Shown here: one piece after another, positions 54,223 to 62,848 of the stretch
Layout of the letters: every line of letters begins with the position of its first letter
How positions within the stretch are numbered: the stretch's first letter is position 1
Origin: Bordetella hinzii LMG 13501
GTDB taxonomy: Bacteria > Pseudomonadota > Gammaproteobacteria > Burkholderiales > Burkholderiaceae_B
Direction: 5' to 3'
Length of the DNA: 64,000 nt
NCBI RefSeq assembly: GCF_001548475.1
Contig: NZ_LRUJ01000010.1
Location: 1-64,000, forward strand
Program-made: the position numbers and the translations under genes
The notes under the pieces: model-generated
Seen by the model: the letters and a program-made list of their open reading frames with translations, nothing else
Told to the model about the DNA's origin: nothing
Database searches by the model: none

Positions 54223-55095
54223 GTGCACCGCTCCCTCCTCACCCCTCTCCGGGCGCCCGGCCAGCACTATCTGCCGATCGCCATCGCCATCTCGCTGCTG
54301 GTCCATGCCGGCCTGCTGGCCTGGCGCTTCACAGCGCCGCCGCTGCCGCGCCCGCCGCTCACCAGCCTGGAGATCACGCTGGTCAACGCGCATACCGACA
54401 GCCCGCCGCCGCGCGCCCAGGTCCATGCCCAGGCCTCGGTGGACGGCGGCGGCAATGCCCGCTCGGGCGTGGCCAGCACGCCGCTGCCGCGCACGGGCGA
54501 ATCTCCCGACACCATCGTGCTGCAGGCCATGCGCAAGCGCCAGGCCCAGCTCGAAGCCGAACAGGCGCGCCTGCTGACCCAGCTCACCGCCGAAGAGCGG
54601 ACCGGCGCGGCGCGCGAGCCCGTGCATCCCTGGGATGAATCCCAGGCGCCGGGCGACAGTGTCGAGGACCAGGCCGGCATCGTGCAGAATGCCCAGGTCG
54701 CCACCCTGGCCAATCGCGTGCAAGCCTATAGCGCGCTGCCGCGCAAGACCTTCGTGGCCCCGGCCGCCCAGGCCTCGCCCTATGCCGCCTACCTGGACGC
54801 CTGGCGCACCCGCATCGAGACCGTCGGCACGCAGCACTTCCCCGAAGAAGCACGCGGACGCATCTACGGCACGCTGCGCATCACGGTCAGCGTCCGCCGC
54901 GACGGCAGCCTGGCCGGCTTCGACATCGACCAGCCCTCGCCGCACGCCGTGCTCAACCAGGCCGCGCGGCGTATTGTGCAGATGGCCGCGCCCTTCGCCC
55001 CCTTCCCGCCCGAACTGGCCCGGGATACCGACGTGCTGGTCATCACGCGCACCTGGCATTTCGTCAACGATTCCCTGGAAACCTCCGCCCCATGA
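54223..55095 (+). CDS. TonB-family energy-transducer-like protein
   Basis: A 290-residue protein with an N-terminal membrane helix (about 18-36, start MHRSLLTPLRAPGQHYLPIA), a long Ala/Pro/Gln-rich periplasmic spacer with a charged helix (QAMRKRQAQLEAEQARLLTQL), and a C-terminal TonB-type domain (GTLRITVSVRRDGSLAGFDI...AAPFAPFPP). No exbB/exbD or receptor gene is nearby. Such solitary TonB-like proteins, placed before aroE and mtgA, are common in this group, and their receptor is unknown. The start codon is GTG. Its end overlaps the aroE start by ATGA. Confidence 0.87.
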   Translation: MHRSLLTPLRAPGQHYLPIAIAISLLVHAGLLAWRFTAPPLPRPPLTSLEITLVNAHTDSPPPRAQVHAQASVDGGGNARSGVASTPLPRTGESPDTIVLQAMRKRQAQLEAEQARLLTQLTAEERTGAAREPVHPWDESQAPGDSVEDQAGIVQNAQVATLANRVQAYSALPRKTFVAPAAQASPYAAYLDAWRTRIETVGTQHFPEEARGRIYGTLRITVSVRRDGSLAGFDIDQPSPHAVLNQAARRIVQMAAPFAPFPPELARDTDVLVITRTWHFVNDSLETSAP

Positions 55096-55961
55096 TCCCC
55101 ACCCAGGCTCCCGCGCTGCTGCGCTACGCCGTCATCGGCAACCCGGTGGCGCACAGCCGTTCGCCGCAGATCCACGCGATGTTCGCCGAACAGACCCATA
55201 TCGCCCTGGAGTACGAACGCCTGCCGGCGCCGCTGGACGGTTTCCGCGACACGGTCTGGAAGTTCTTCCTGGCCGGCGGCCGCGGGCTGAACGTCACGGT
55301 GCCCTTCAAGCAGGAGGCGTTTGCGCTGGCGCATGACCATCTATCGGCGCGCGCGCGCGTGGCCGGCGCGGTCAACACCCTGACCTGGCGCGACGGCGTG
55401 CTGCATGGCTGCAATACAGACGGCGTGGGCCTGGTCGAGGACCTCAAGCGCCTGGGCGCGCCGCTGCGGGGCGCCCACCTGTTGCTGGTGGGCGCCGGCG
55501 GCGCGGCGCGCGGCGTGCTGCAGCCGCTGGCCGAGACCGGCTGCGCCGAAATCCGCATCGTCAACCGCAACCCCGCGCGCGCGGCCGAACTGGTCGCCGC
55601 CTGGCAGGCCAGCGGCATACACAGCGGCACCCGCATAACCGCCGGCGGCCTGCCCGACGCGGCCCGCGCCGGCGGCTGGGACGTGGTGATCAACGCCACC
55701 GCCAGCGGCCTGCTGGACGAGGCGCCGGCGCTACCCGGGGACCTGTATGCCCCCGATGCGCTGGCCTACGACATGGTCTACGGCGCCCGCCCCACGGCCT
55801 TCATGCGGCAGGCCACGGCCGACGGCGCGGCGCGCACCGCCGACGGGCTGGGCATGCTGGTGGGCCAGGCGGCCGAGAGCTTTTTCATCTGGCACGGCCA
55901 GCGGCCCGACCCTTCCCCGGTGCTGACCGCGCTGCGCGCCGAGCTGTTGGCCGAGGGCTAG
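55092..55961 (+). CDS. aroE: Shikimate dehydrogenase
   Basis: AroE reduces 3-dehydroshikimate to shikimate with NADPH. The 289-residue product has the family segments AVIGNPVAHSRSPQIHAMF (about 11-29, SxS substrate motif), NVTVPFK with catalytic lysine, NTDGVGLVEDL with the catalytic aspartate, and the Rossmann glycine loop GAGGAARGV. Overlap with the TonB-like gene suggests coupled translation; mtgA follows by 15 nt. Confidence 0.97.
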   Translation: MIPTQAPALLRYAVIGNPVAHSRSPQIHAMFAEQTHIALEYERLPAPLDGFRDTVWKFFLAGGRGLNVTVPFKQEAFALAHDHLSARARVAGAVNTLTWRDGVLHGCNTDGVGLVEDLKRLGAPLRGAHLLLVGAGGAARGVLQPLAETGCAEIRIVNRNPARAAELVAAWQASGIHSGTRITAGGLPDAARAGGWDVVINATASGLLDEAPALPGDLYAPDALAYDMVYGARPTAFMRQATADGAARTADGLGMLVGQAAESFFIWHGQRPDPSPVLTALRAELLAEG

Positions 55962-55976
55962 GCGGACGAGGCCCGA

Positions 55977-56693
55977 ATGGCGCGCTCCCGTTCCTGGTTC
56001 CGCATCGTCACCGGCGCCATCATGGCGCTGCTGTGCCTGCTGCTCATCTATGAGCTGGCCATGTTTTCCATGGTGGTGTGGTATGCCTATCGCGATCCAG
56101 GCAGCAGCGCCATCATGCGCCAGGAGCTCTCGCGCCTGCGCGAAACCGATCCAAAGGCCGAGCTGCGCTACACCTGGGTGCCCTACGACCGCATCAACGC
56201 CTCGCTCAAGCGGGCCGTCGTGGCCTCCGAAGACGCCAACTTCACGGAACACGACGGCGTCGAATGGGACGCCATACGCAAGGCCTGGGAGTACAACCAC
56301 GAGCAGCAGGCCCAGGGGCGCGGCAAGATGCGCGGCGGCTCGACCATCACCCAGCAATTGGCCAAGAATCTTTTCCTGTCCAGCTCGCGCAGCTATCTGC
56401 GCAAGGGGCAGGAACTGGTGCTGACCTATATGATCGAACACGTCATGCCCAAGGAGCGCATCCTGGAGCTCTACCTGAACGTGGCGGAATGGGGCGTGGG
56501 CGTATTCGGGGCCGAAGCCGCGGCGCGCCATTACTATGGCACGAGCGCGGCCGGCCTGGGCGCTTCGCAATCGGCCCGGCTGGCGGCCATGCTGCCCAAT
56601 CCCCGCTACTACGACAAGCACAGAAACACCAGCTATCTCAACTCCCGCACGGCGACACTGTTGCGCCGGATGCGCATGGTGGACATTCCGTGA
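55977..56693 (+). CDS. mtgA: Monofunctional biosynthetic peptidoglycan transglycosylase
   Basis: MtgA polymerises lipid II into glycan strands. The 238-residue product has one N-terminal membrane helix (about 10-36) and a GT51 domain in the periplasm: catalytic Glu85 in ASEDANFTEHDG, the GGSTITQQLAKNLFLS motif (about 120-135) and KERILELYLNVAEWG with the second catalytic glutamate. Normal family length. It follows aroE closely and is probably in the same transcript. Confidence 0.96.
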   Translation: MARSRSWFRIVTGAIMALLCLLLIYELAMFSMVVWYAYRDPGSSAIMRQELSRLRETDPKAELRYTWVPYDRINASLKRAVVASEDANFTEHDGVEWDAIRKAWEYNHEQQAQGRGKMRGGSTITQQLAKNLFLSSSRSYLRKGQELVLTYMIEHVMPKERILELYLNVAEWGVGVFGAEAAARHYYGTSAAGLGASQSARLAAMLPNPRYYDKHRNTSYLNSRTATLLRRMRMVDIP

Positions 56694-56774
56694 CCCGCAA
56701 GGGGCGGGGCCGGCTCCATATTTGTTAAAGTCTGGTGTTTTAGGCGCCCCGCGCCCTGAAGGTTTTTGAGATTC

Positions 56775-57938
56775 ATGCGTACAGCCCGCCGCTATCTGGC
56801 CCGCGAGATCTATCGCTCCTGCGCAGTGGTCCTCCTGGCCCTGCTGGGGCTGTTCACGTTCTTCGCCCTGGTCGACGACCTGGACAACGTGGGCGACAAG
56901 TTCAGCATGCTGGCCCTGCTCTATATGCAGGCGCTGGCGCTGCCCACCCGCCTGTACGACCTGCTGCCCATCGGCTTGCTGATCGGCGCCATCCTCGCGC
57001 TGGCCGGCCTGGCGCAGCGCAATGAGCTGGTCATCCTGCGGGTGTCGGGCGTGAGCGGCATGCGGCTGATGCGCATGCTGTGGATCATCACCATCCCGAT
57101 GATGATAGGCGCGACCCTGCTCTCGGAGTTCGTCACCCCCATTGCCGAAATCAAAAGCGGCGAAGCCGACCTCACCTTCCGCGGCAAAGCCGGCGGCGGG
57201 CGCCTGAACAGCGGCTACTGGTTCAAGGAGCCGACCCGCGACGGCGGCACCCGCATCATCAACATCAAGACCCTGCTGGCCGACGGCCAGGTGCGCGACG
57301 TCACCTTGTACGAATTCAAGCCCAACCTGGAGCTGGAATCCCTGTCCACGGCCGCCACCGGCCAGTTCACCGGCGGCGATCTGGTCCTGACCGACGTGGT
57401 GCAGACGCGCATCGACGACAAGGCCGCCGAGGCGCTGGCCAACGCCAGACCGCCCGCCACGCCCCCGGCTTCGGTGAGCCGGCAACCCAACCTGCGCCTG
57501 GACACCACGCTCAGCTCCGAGCGCCTGCTGGCCCGCGTGCTCACGCCCGAGCGCATGTCGGCCGTCACCCTGCTGGACTACATCGATTATCTGCATCACA
57601 ACCAGCTGCAGGCCGATCGCCAGATCGTCGCCCTGTGGCGCAAGTTCGTCTATCCTTTCACCCTGCTGGTGATGATCACCATCGCCGCGCCGATCGCCTT
57701 CATGCAGACCCGCCGCGGCGGCGTCGGCGCCAAGGTCTTCATCGGCATCCTGATGGGGGTGGCCTTCTTCATGGTCAACCAGCTGGCCCTGAACGTCGGC
57801 ATGCTCAGCCGCTGGCCGCCCTGGCTGACGGCCCTGGGCCCGAACGCCGCCGCCATGGTGCTCGCGCTGGGCGCGCTGGTCATGATGGAGTACCGGCACG
57901 GGTTCACCCGTCAATCGCAACAACGCAAGGCCGCCTGA
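56775..57938 (+). CDS. lptG: LPS export ABC transporter permease LptG (YjgQ)
   Basis: LptG is one of two permeases that, with LptB, extract lipopolysaccharide from the inner membrane. The 387-residue product has six hydrophobic helices arranged three plus three around a periplasmic jellyroll domain (about 130-270). The N-terminal [21 protein letters not shown] and the later [19 protein letters not shown] coupling-helix region are typical. I cannot fully exclude that it is LptF, but length and sequence fit LptG better. LptF is usually the gene just upstream; here mtgA is, so the partner is elsewhere. The frame also offers a TTG nine bases earlier. Confidence 0.85.
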   Translation: MRTARRYLAREIYRSCAVVLLALLGLFTFFALVDDLDNVGDKFSMLALLYMQALALPTRLYDLLPIGLLIGAILALAGLAQRNELVILRVSGVSGMRLMRMLWIITIPMMIGATLLSEFVTPIAEIKSGEADLTFRGKAGGGRLNSGYWFKEPTRDGGTRIINIKTLLADGQVRDVTLYEFKPNLELESLSTAATGQFTGGDLVLTDVVQTRIDDKAAEALANARPPATPPASVSRQPNLRLDTTLSSERLLARVLTPERMSAVTLLDYIDYLHHNQLQADRQIVALWRKFVYPFTLLVMITIAAPIAFMQTRRGGVGAKVFIGILMGVAFFMVNQLALNVGMLSRWPPWLTALGPNAAAMVLALGALVMMEYRHGFTRQSQQRKAA

Positions 57939-57984
57939 AAGCGGTCCTTGGCAAGACCTCCTCAACCCGGAGATTAGCGTCGGC

Positions 57985-58821
57985 ATGACGACTGGCAGCA
58001 TCTGGATGATCGGCGACGTGCAAGGGTGCTGCACACCGCTGCAGCAATTATTGGCGCACCCCGATATCGCGTCCGATCCCGACTCGCGCTTCTGGTTCGC
58101 GGGCGACCTGGTCAACCGCGGCCCGGAGTCGCTGGCGACCCTGCGGCGCATCATGGCGCTCGGCGACCGCGCCGTGGCCATCCTCGGCAACCACGACCTG
58201 CACCTGCTGGCCACGGCGGCGGGCGTGCGCAAGCCCTCGCGCTCGGACACGCTCGATGACATCCTCAATGCGCCGGACGCCGCCGACCTGATCGACTGGC
58301 TGCGCCACCGGCCGCTGGCGCACTACGCGCATGAGCACCTGATGGTGCACGCCGGCGTGCTGGCCAAGTGGGATGTCGAAAAAACGCTGGCGCTGGCCGG
58401 CGAGGTGGAGGCCGCGCTGCGCGGCCCCAACTGGCAGAAAGCGCTGCAGAAGATGTATGGCAACGAGCCGGTCAACTGGAAGGAAGACCACAAGGGCGGC
58501 AAGCGCATGCGCGTCATCATCAATGCGCTCACCCGCATGCGCCTGTGCACGCCCGCCGGCCATATGGAGTTCGCCACCAAGGTGGCTCCGGGCGCCTGGC
58601 CCAGCGGCCTGGTGCCCTGGTTCGATGTCCCCCGCCGCGCCACGCGCGACGTGACCATCGTCTTCGGCCACTGGTCCACGCTGGGCCTGCTGATCCGGCC
58701 TCACCTGATCTGCCTGGATACCGGCTGCGTCTGGGGCGGCGCGCTGACCGCCATGCGGCTGCAGGACCGCAAGCTGGTGCAGATCAAATGCAGCCAGTTT
58801 CAGGACCCGCTGTCCGAATAA
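57985..58821 (+). CDS. apaH: Symmetrical bis(5'-nucleosyl)-tetraphosphatase
   Basis: ApaH splits Ap4A into two ADP and also removes Np4 caps from RNA. The 278-residue product is a calcineurin-type phosphoesterase with the metal motifs GDVQGC (10-15), [10 protein letters not shown] (about 41-50), GNHDLHLLA (about 69-77), and a late GHWSTLG. Normal length. It stands 46 bp after lptG and converges with the plsC gene almost without gap. Confidence 0.95.
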   Translation: MTTGSIWMIGDVQGCCTPLQQLLAHPDIASDPDSRFWFAGDLVNRGPESLATLRRIMALGDRAVAILGNHDLHLLATAAGVRKPSRSDTLDDILNAPDAADLIDWLRHRPLAHYAHEHLMVHAGVLAKWDVEKTLALAGEVEAALRGPNWQKALQKMYGNEPVNWKEDHKGGKRMRVIINALTRMRLCTPAGHMEFATKVAPGAWPSGLVPWFDVPRRATRDVTIVFGHWSTLGLLIRPHLICLDTGCVWGGALTAMRLQDRKLVQIKCSQFQDPLSE

Positions 58822-58825
58822 AGCC

Positions 58826-59566
58826 TCAGAGCTGCGCCAGGATGGCCTCGCGCGCCAGGCGCGAGAGCTCCAGCCGCGTATAGGGCGTGCCGTCCTCGTG
58901 CAGGGTATGCACCGGCGGCAGGAACACCACCTCGACCGCCAGGCCGGTGGCGCCCAGCACGCGCCACAGATTGGCGACCAGCGTTTCCTCGCCGACAAAG
59001 GCCGCGAAGCCGCTGCGCTGGCCATGATGCAGAAAGCGCAAGGCCACGGGCTGGATGTCCACCCCGGCAGCCCGGGCCGGCTCGAACAGGCTGGCATGGA
59101 AGGGCCGCAGTTCGAAGCCTTCGGTCGTCGTGCCCTCCGGAAACAACCCCACGGCGTCGCCGCGCGCGAAACATTCATGGATGGACTGCCCCATGGCATG
59201 CACGGCGTGGCGCTGGCTGCGTTCGATGAACAGCGTCCCGGCGCCGGCGGCCAGCCAGCCGATCACCGGCCAGCCGCGTATCTCGCTCTTGGCGACAAAG
59301 GCGGTGGCGCGCACCGCATTGACCACGAAGATATCGATCCAGGAAACATGGTTGGCGGCCCAGAGGACGGCGCCTGTCAGGCGCGGCTCGCCCTTGATGG
59401 ACAGGCGCACGCCGCACATGCGCATCAGCCGGCGCGACCAGAATCGGTTGAGCGCCGCGCGCTGTCCGGCGGACAGGAATCGATAGACCAGGCTGACGCA
59501 GAACAGGCCGAACAACAGCCAGGGCAGCACCAGCATGGCCCGCAGGACAAAGCGCAAGAGCTTCAA
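58826..59566 (-). CDS. plsC: 1-acyl-sn-glycerol-3-phosphate acyltransferase-like protein
   Basis: PlsC-type enzymes add the second acyl chain to lysophosphatidic acid at the inner membrane. The 246-residue product has an N-terminal membrane helix and the motifs NHVSWIDIF (HX4D) and FPEGTTTEG. I prefer the TTG at 59566, whose TTGA overlaps the stop of the pyrC'-like gene; the next ATG is at 59536, deep inside the membrane helix. It is the last gene of the coupled yqgE-ruvX-pyrB-pyrC'-plsC group. Confidence 0.88.
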   Translation of the reverse strand: MKLLRFVLRAMLVLPWLLFGLFCVSLVYRFLSAGQRAALNRFWSRRLMRMCGVRLSIKGEPRLTGAVLWAANHVSWIDIFVVNAVRATAFVAKSEIRGWPVIGWLAAGAGTLFIERSQRHAVHAMGQSIHECFARGDAVGLFPEGTTTEGFELRPFHASLFEPARAAGVDIQPVALRFLHHGQRSGFAAFVGEETLVANLWRVLGATGLAVEVVFLPPVHTLHEDGTPYTRLELSRLAREAILAQL

Positions 59567-60762
59567 GCCGGCATCTCCCAGAGTATGTTCCCGCCTATCA
59601 AGGTGGCGCGGACACGGCCGGGCAGCATCATACCCGCGAACGGCGTCTGCGCGCTGCCGCTCTGCATCTCCGCCACCCGGCGTTCGTCGTCCAGGTCCAC
59701 CAGGCAGAGATCGGCCGGCGCGCCCGGCGCCAGGCTGGGCGCGGGCAGGCCGAGCACGCGGGCCGGGCCCAGCGTGACGCAGGCCAGCGCGCGCGCAGGG
59801 GCCAGTCCGCGCGCGCGGGCCCATTTGAGCGCCAGCGGCAACAACAGCTCCACGCCGCTGGCGCCCGGCGACGTTTCGGCAAAAGGCCCGGCCTTCTCGG
59901 CCGCGCCCAGGGGACGATGGTCGGAGCACAGGGCGTCCAGCGTGCCGTCGGCCAGGGCCTGGGCGATGGCCTCCCGGTCGCGCTGGCCGCGCAAGGGCGG
60001 GCGCAGGTGGCAGCGGCTGTCGTAGAAGCCGATGTCCAGGTCGGTCAGGTGCAGATGGTGGATGGAAGCGTCGGCCGTCACGGGCAGGCCTTCGGCGCGC
60101 GCGGCCCGCAGCAAGGCGATCCCGGCGGCGCTGGACAAGCGGCACAGGTGCAGGCGTGCTCCGGTGGCGCGCTGCAGGGTGAACAAGGTGTGAAGGGCCA
60201 GGACTTCGGCCTGTTCCGGAATGCCGGGCAGGCCCAGCCGGGTCGCGTAGGCGCCGGCCGCCATCACGCCGCCGGCGGCCAGCCCGGCATCCTCGGGACG
60301 CAGCCACAGGGTGGCGCCCAGGTCGGCCGCGTATTGCATGGCGCGCCACAGCAGGGCGCTGCCCGGCAGGGGCGCGTCGCCCAGGGCGATGCCGGCGCAA
60401 CCCTGGTCCAGCAGGCCGGCCATGGCCGACAGCCGGCCCGCCGCATCCAGCATGGGCCCCAGGCGCAGGCTCCGCGGCATGCCCGGACCGTCCGGGGCCT
60501 CTGCCGGCAGCACCAGGCGGACCACGCCGCCGGACAGGGCCGCGCGGCCTTCCCGCCGCGGGTCCGCGCCCAGCTGCGCGGCCAGGTCGGTCAGGCCCGG
60601 CAAGACCGCCAGCCCGCCGGCCTCGATCACGCGCTCGGCCTGGAAGCCGGCCGGCGCCTGGCCATGGGCGATGATGCAGCCGTCGGCCAGGAAAAGATCC
60701 GCGACCTCGTCACGCCCGTCGAGCGGGTCCAGATGGCGGGCCGCGCGGATATGGATTCTCAT
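59563..60762 (-). CDS. Dihydroorotase-like protein lacking the metal site (PyrC' type)
   Basis: The 399-residue product has the amidohydrolase barrel layout: an N-terminal small domain (LIxxGxI-like LFLADGCIIAHG), LPGLTDL, a central barrel, HHLHLTDLDIGFYDS near the substrate loop, ALCSDHRPL and a C-terminal strand LIGGNILWE. The DxHxHxR metal motif that should follow LPGLTDL reads LAAQLGADPR, so the first two metal histidines are missing. Inactive DHOase-like PyrC' proteins are known in Pseudomonas, where they assemble with aspartate carbamoyltransferase. Its pyrB neighbour here is also degenerate. Its start overlaps pyrB by ATGA. Confidence 0.85.
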   Translation of the reverse strand: MRIHIRAARHLDPLDGRDEVADLFLADGCIIAHGQAPAGFQAERVIEAGGLAVLPGLTDLAAQLGADPRREGRAALSGGVVRLVLPAEAPDGPGMPRSLRLGPMLDAAGRLSAMAGLLDQGCAGIALGDAPLPGSALLWRAMQYAADLGATLWLRPEDAGLAAGGVMAAGAYATRLGLPGIPEQAEVLALHTLFTLQRATGARLHLCRLSSAAGIALLRAARAEGLPVTADASIHHLHLTDLDIGFYDSRCHLRPPLRGQRDREAIAQALADGTLDALCSDHRPLGAAEKAGPFAETSPGASGVELLLPLALKWARARGLAPARALACVTLGPARVLGLPAPSLAPGAPADLCLVDLDDERRVAEMQSGSAQTPFAGMMLPGRVRATLIGGNILWEMPA

Positions 60763-61529
60763 GGCGCCCCCGCGACAAGCTGGCGGAACACCGCCATGGA
60801 CGCGGCCTGCAAGCCCGGTCCATCCGGCGGCCCGAGGCGCAGCACGCCGGGCGCGGCCGCGCCCAGCGTCCAGCGGCGCGCATAGTCTTCGGCCGAAGGC
60901 AGGGCCGACAGGGCCTCCTCCGTCAGGCCGAGCTCCACCACGACGTCGACGCCATCGACGGCCTGGGCCAGGGAATCACAGGCGCGCAAGCCCAATTGGG
61001 GCAGGCCTTCGGGCAACAATGCCCGGGGGCCGGCGGCGCGCAGTTCGGGCGCGCCCAGCGTGGTCAGGGCGTGCGCCAGCGAACGGCCGCGCCCCGAATG
61101 CGCGAAATCGCCGATGAATGCCACCCGCAACTCGGTGAACCCGCCCTTGGCTTGGCGGATCGCCAGCAAATCGGCCAGGGCGGCCAGCGGCCGCGCATGC
61201 CAGCCGTCGCCGGCGTTGACCACGCGAGGCAGGCGGGCCGCCAGCGCATGGGCCGCGCCGCTGGCATGGTGGCGCAGCACATGGATATCGGCCTGGCTGG
61301 CGGCCGGCGGCGCGGCCAGCCGGCGCGTGGCCGCGCCCAGCGCGAGCGCCGCCTGTTCCAGGGCCTGGAGGGCGGCGCCGTCCGGACCGATCAGGCAGAC
61401 CTCGCGGCCGGCCAGCGCGGCGCCGCCGCCATGGACGGCGAGCAAGGACTCCAGCAAGCGCTTGGGCAGGCCTTCGGTGGACAGGAAATGCAGCAGCTCG
61501 CCGCGCGGGCTCAATTGCGGATTGAACAT
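60759..61529 (-). CDS. pyrB: Degenerate aspartate carbamoyltransferase-like protein
   Basis: The start FNPQLSPRGELLHFLSTEGLP, NAGDGWHARPL and LTTLGAPELRAAGP are clear relatives of PyrB. The protein has only 256 residues instead of about 310-335. The carbamoyl-phosphate loop STRTR is replaced (region 49-56 reads PDGAALQA). The HSR arginine has become Gly (HSG, 144-146), LRLQ has become LGLT (200-203), and HPGPMNRG is not recognisable (LGPPDGPG, 232-239). The 80s loop is deleted. His111 and Arg86 remain. The frame is intact and tightly coupled to its neighbours, so this looks like a pseudoenzyme rather than a fresh pseudogene. I keep the symbol for homology only. Confidence 0.85.
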   Translation of the reverse strand: MFNPQLSPRGELLHFLSTEGLPKRLLESLLAVHGGGAALAGREVCLIGPDGAALQALEQAALALGAATRRLAAPPAASQADIHVLRHHASGAAHALAARLPRVVNAGDGWHARPLAALADLLAIRQAKGGFTELRVAFIGDFAHSGRGRSLAHALTTLGAPELRAAGPRALLPEGLPQLGLRACDSLAQAVDGVDVVVELGLTEEALSALPSAEDYARRWTLGAAAPGVLRLGPPDGPGLQAASMAVFRQLVAGAP

Positions 61530-61534
61530 ATGCC

Positions 61535-61930
61535 TCAGGGCAGACGGTCGAGATAGCGCTGCAGGATGACGGCTGCGGCCATGGCATCGTCGGGCGCATG
61601 GCTGCCCAGCTGCGCCTGGGCCTCCATGCTGGAGCCGCGCTCGTCGACCAGCTCCACGGCCAGGCCGAAGCGGCCATGCAGCTGGTTGGCGAAACGCCGG
61701 CAGCGCTGGGTGGCGGGCTGTTCGCCGCCGTCGGTGGCCAGGGCCAGGCCCACGACCACGCGCTGGGGCTGCCACTCCTGGAGCAGTTGCGCGATACGGC
61801 CGAAGCGCTCGTCGCGGCGCTCGGAAAAGATGATCTCCAGCGGCCGCGCCTGGCGGGTCAGCGTATTGCCGATCGCGATGCCGATTTTTTTTTCGCCGAA
61901 ATCAAAGGCCAGCAGGGTTTCCTCAGGCAT
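61535..61930 (-). CDS. ruvX: Putative pre-16S rRNA nuclease / Holliday-junction resolvase-like YqgF
   Basis: A 131-residue RNase H-fold protein of the YqgF/RuvX family, implicated in 16S rRNA 5'-end maturation. The catalytic acids are visible in LLAFDFGEKKIGIAIG (first Asp), VDERGSS (Glu) and DDAMAAAVILQRYLD (last Asp). Its start overlaps yqgE by eight bases and its stop lies 5 nt before the pyrB-like gene. In relatives pyrR often sits between ruvX and pyrB; it is absent here. Confidence 0.94.
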   Translation of the reverse strand: MPEETLLAFDFGEKKIGIAIGNTLTRQARPLEIIFSERRDERFGRIAQLLQEWQPQRVVVGLALATDGGEQPATQRCRRFANQLHGRFGLAVELVDERGSSMEAQAQLGSHAPDDAMAAAVILQRYLDRLP

Positions 61931-62516
61931 GGCCCGCTTCGCCGGCCAGCATCACCGGATCGATTCCCAGAAGCTTCATGGCGGCGGGATAGCGGTCTTC
62001 GGCCGGCACGTCGAAAATGACGGCGGGATCGGCCGCGACATTGAGCCAGGCGTTCTGGCTCATTTCGCTCTCCAGCTGGCCGGCGCCCCAGCCGGCATAG
62101 CCCAGGGTCACGAGCATGCGCGCCGGGCCATTACCGTCGGCCACCGCCTGCAGCACATCGCGCGAAGTGGTCAGGGCCAGCTCGCCCAGCTTGATGCTGG
62201 AGCTGTAGTCGCCGGCCGGCGCGTGCAGCACAAAACCGCGGTCGGTCTGCACCGGACCGCCGAAAAAGACTTTTGCGTCGCCGACCGGGCCGATCTCCAG
62301 CTTGAGGTCGATGCGCTCGAACAGCGAAGCCAGCGTGAGATCGGTGGGCCGGTTGATGACCAGGCCCAGGGCGCCGCGGGCGGTATGCTCGCAGATGTAG
62401 ATCACGGTGCCGGCCAGGTTTTCGTCGACCATGCCGGGCATGGCCATCAGGAACTGGTTGGAGAAGTCAGTGGGCAACGCGCCCGCGTCGGCCTCGGAAT
62501 GGGGAATGTCGGTCAT
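61923..62516 (-). CDS. yqgE: UPF0301 (YqgE/AlgH family) protein
   Basis: A 197-residue protein with the family run FSNQFLMAMPGM (about 18-29), GALGLVINRP and YAGWGAGQLESEM. YqgE/AlgH proteins have a known fold but no settled function; in Pseudomonas AlgH influences alginate regulation. The start at 62516 gives MTDIPHSEADAG, a short variable tail before the conserved core; an extended frame upstream is not family-like. First gene of the coupled leftward group. Confidence 0.93.
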   Translation of the reverse strand: MTDIPHSEADAGALPTDFSNQFLMAMPGMVDENLAGTVIYICEHTARGALGLVINRPTDLTLASLFERIDLKLEIGPVGDAKVFFGGPVQTDRGFVLHAPAGDYSSSIKLGELALTTSRDVLQAVADGNGPARMLVTLGYAGWGAGQLESEMSQNAWLNVAADPAVIFDVPAEDRYPAAMKLLGIDPVMLAGEAGHA

Positions 62517-62578
62517 GGCGGTCTCCAGAACCTGTAGGGGGCGGCCAGCCAGGGCCGCCTGATAGGCCGAGGACCGGG

Positions 62579-62743
62579 TCAGATTTCCATCAGCTCGAAG
62601 TCTTCCTTGCGGGCGCCGCATTCGGGACAGACCCAGTTGGGGGGCACATCCTCCCAGCGGGTGCCCGGGGCGATGCCCTCGTCCGGCAGACCGGCCTCTT
62701 CATCATAGACCCAGCCACAGATAAGACACATCCAAGTACGCAT
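62579..62743 (-). CDS. Rubredoxin
   Basis: A 54-residue iron protein with the two metal-binding pairs Cys6/Cys9 (CLICG) and Cys39/Cys42 (CPECG) and the intervening GLPDEGIAPGTRWEDVPPNW core, exactly rubredoxin length. It carries one electron at low potential, for example to oxygen-reducing or alkane hydroxylase systems; the partner is not visible here. The ATG at 62743 is preceded by GAGAGAAC. It is divergent from the ThiD-like gene. Confidence 0.95.
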   Translation of the reverse strand: MRTWMCLICGWVYDEEAGLPDEGIAPGTRWEDVPPNWVCPECGARKEDFELMEI

Positions 62744-62848
62744 AGTTCTCTCTAGTTCTCTGTGCGCCCCGCCCCCGCGGGGGCAAAGCACGAATCGCAT
62801 CCATTAGAATGGGCATATCTTACCGAAACCCCGTCAGGATGCCGTCTG

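Noticed and set aside
55731-58268. An 845-codon open frame on the minus strand opposite aroE, mtgA and lptG
   Set aside because: The plus-strand genes have clear motifs and starts; the antisense product is low-complexity (Gln/His/Gly/Arg-rich), typical of a GC-driven shadow.
61530-61775. N-terminal extension of the pyrB-like protein to residue count 338
   Set aside because: The extra part overlaps ruvX in another frame and is Arg/Pro/Gly-rich with no PyrB similarity; the ATG at 61529 gives the typical FNPQL start.
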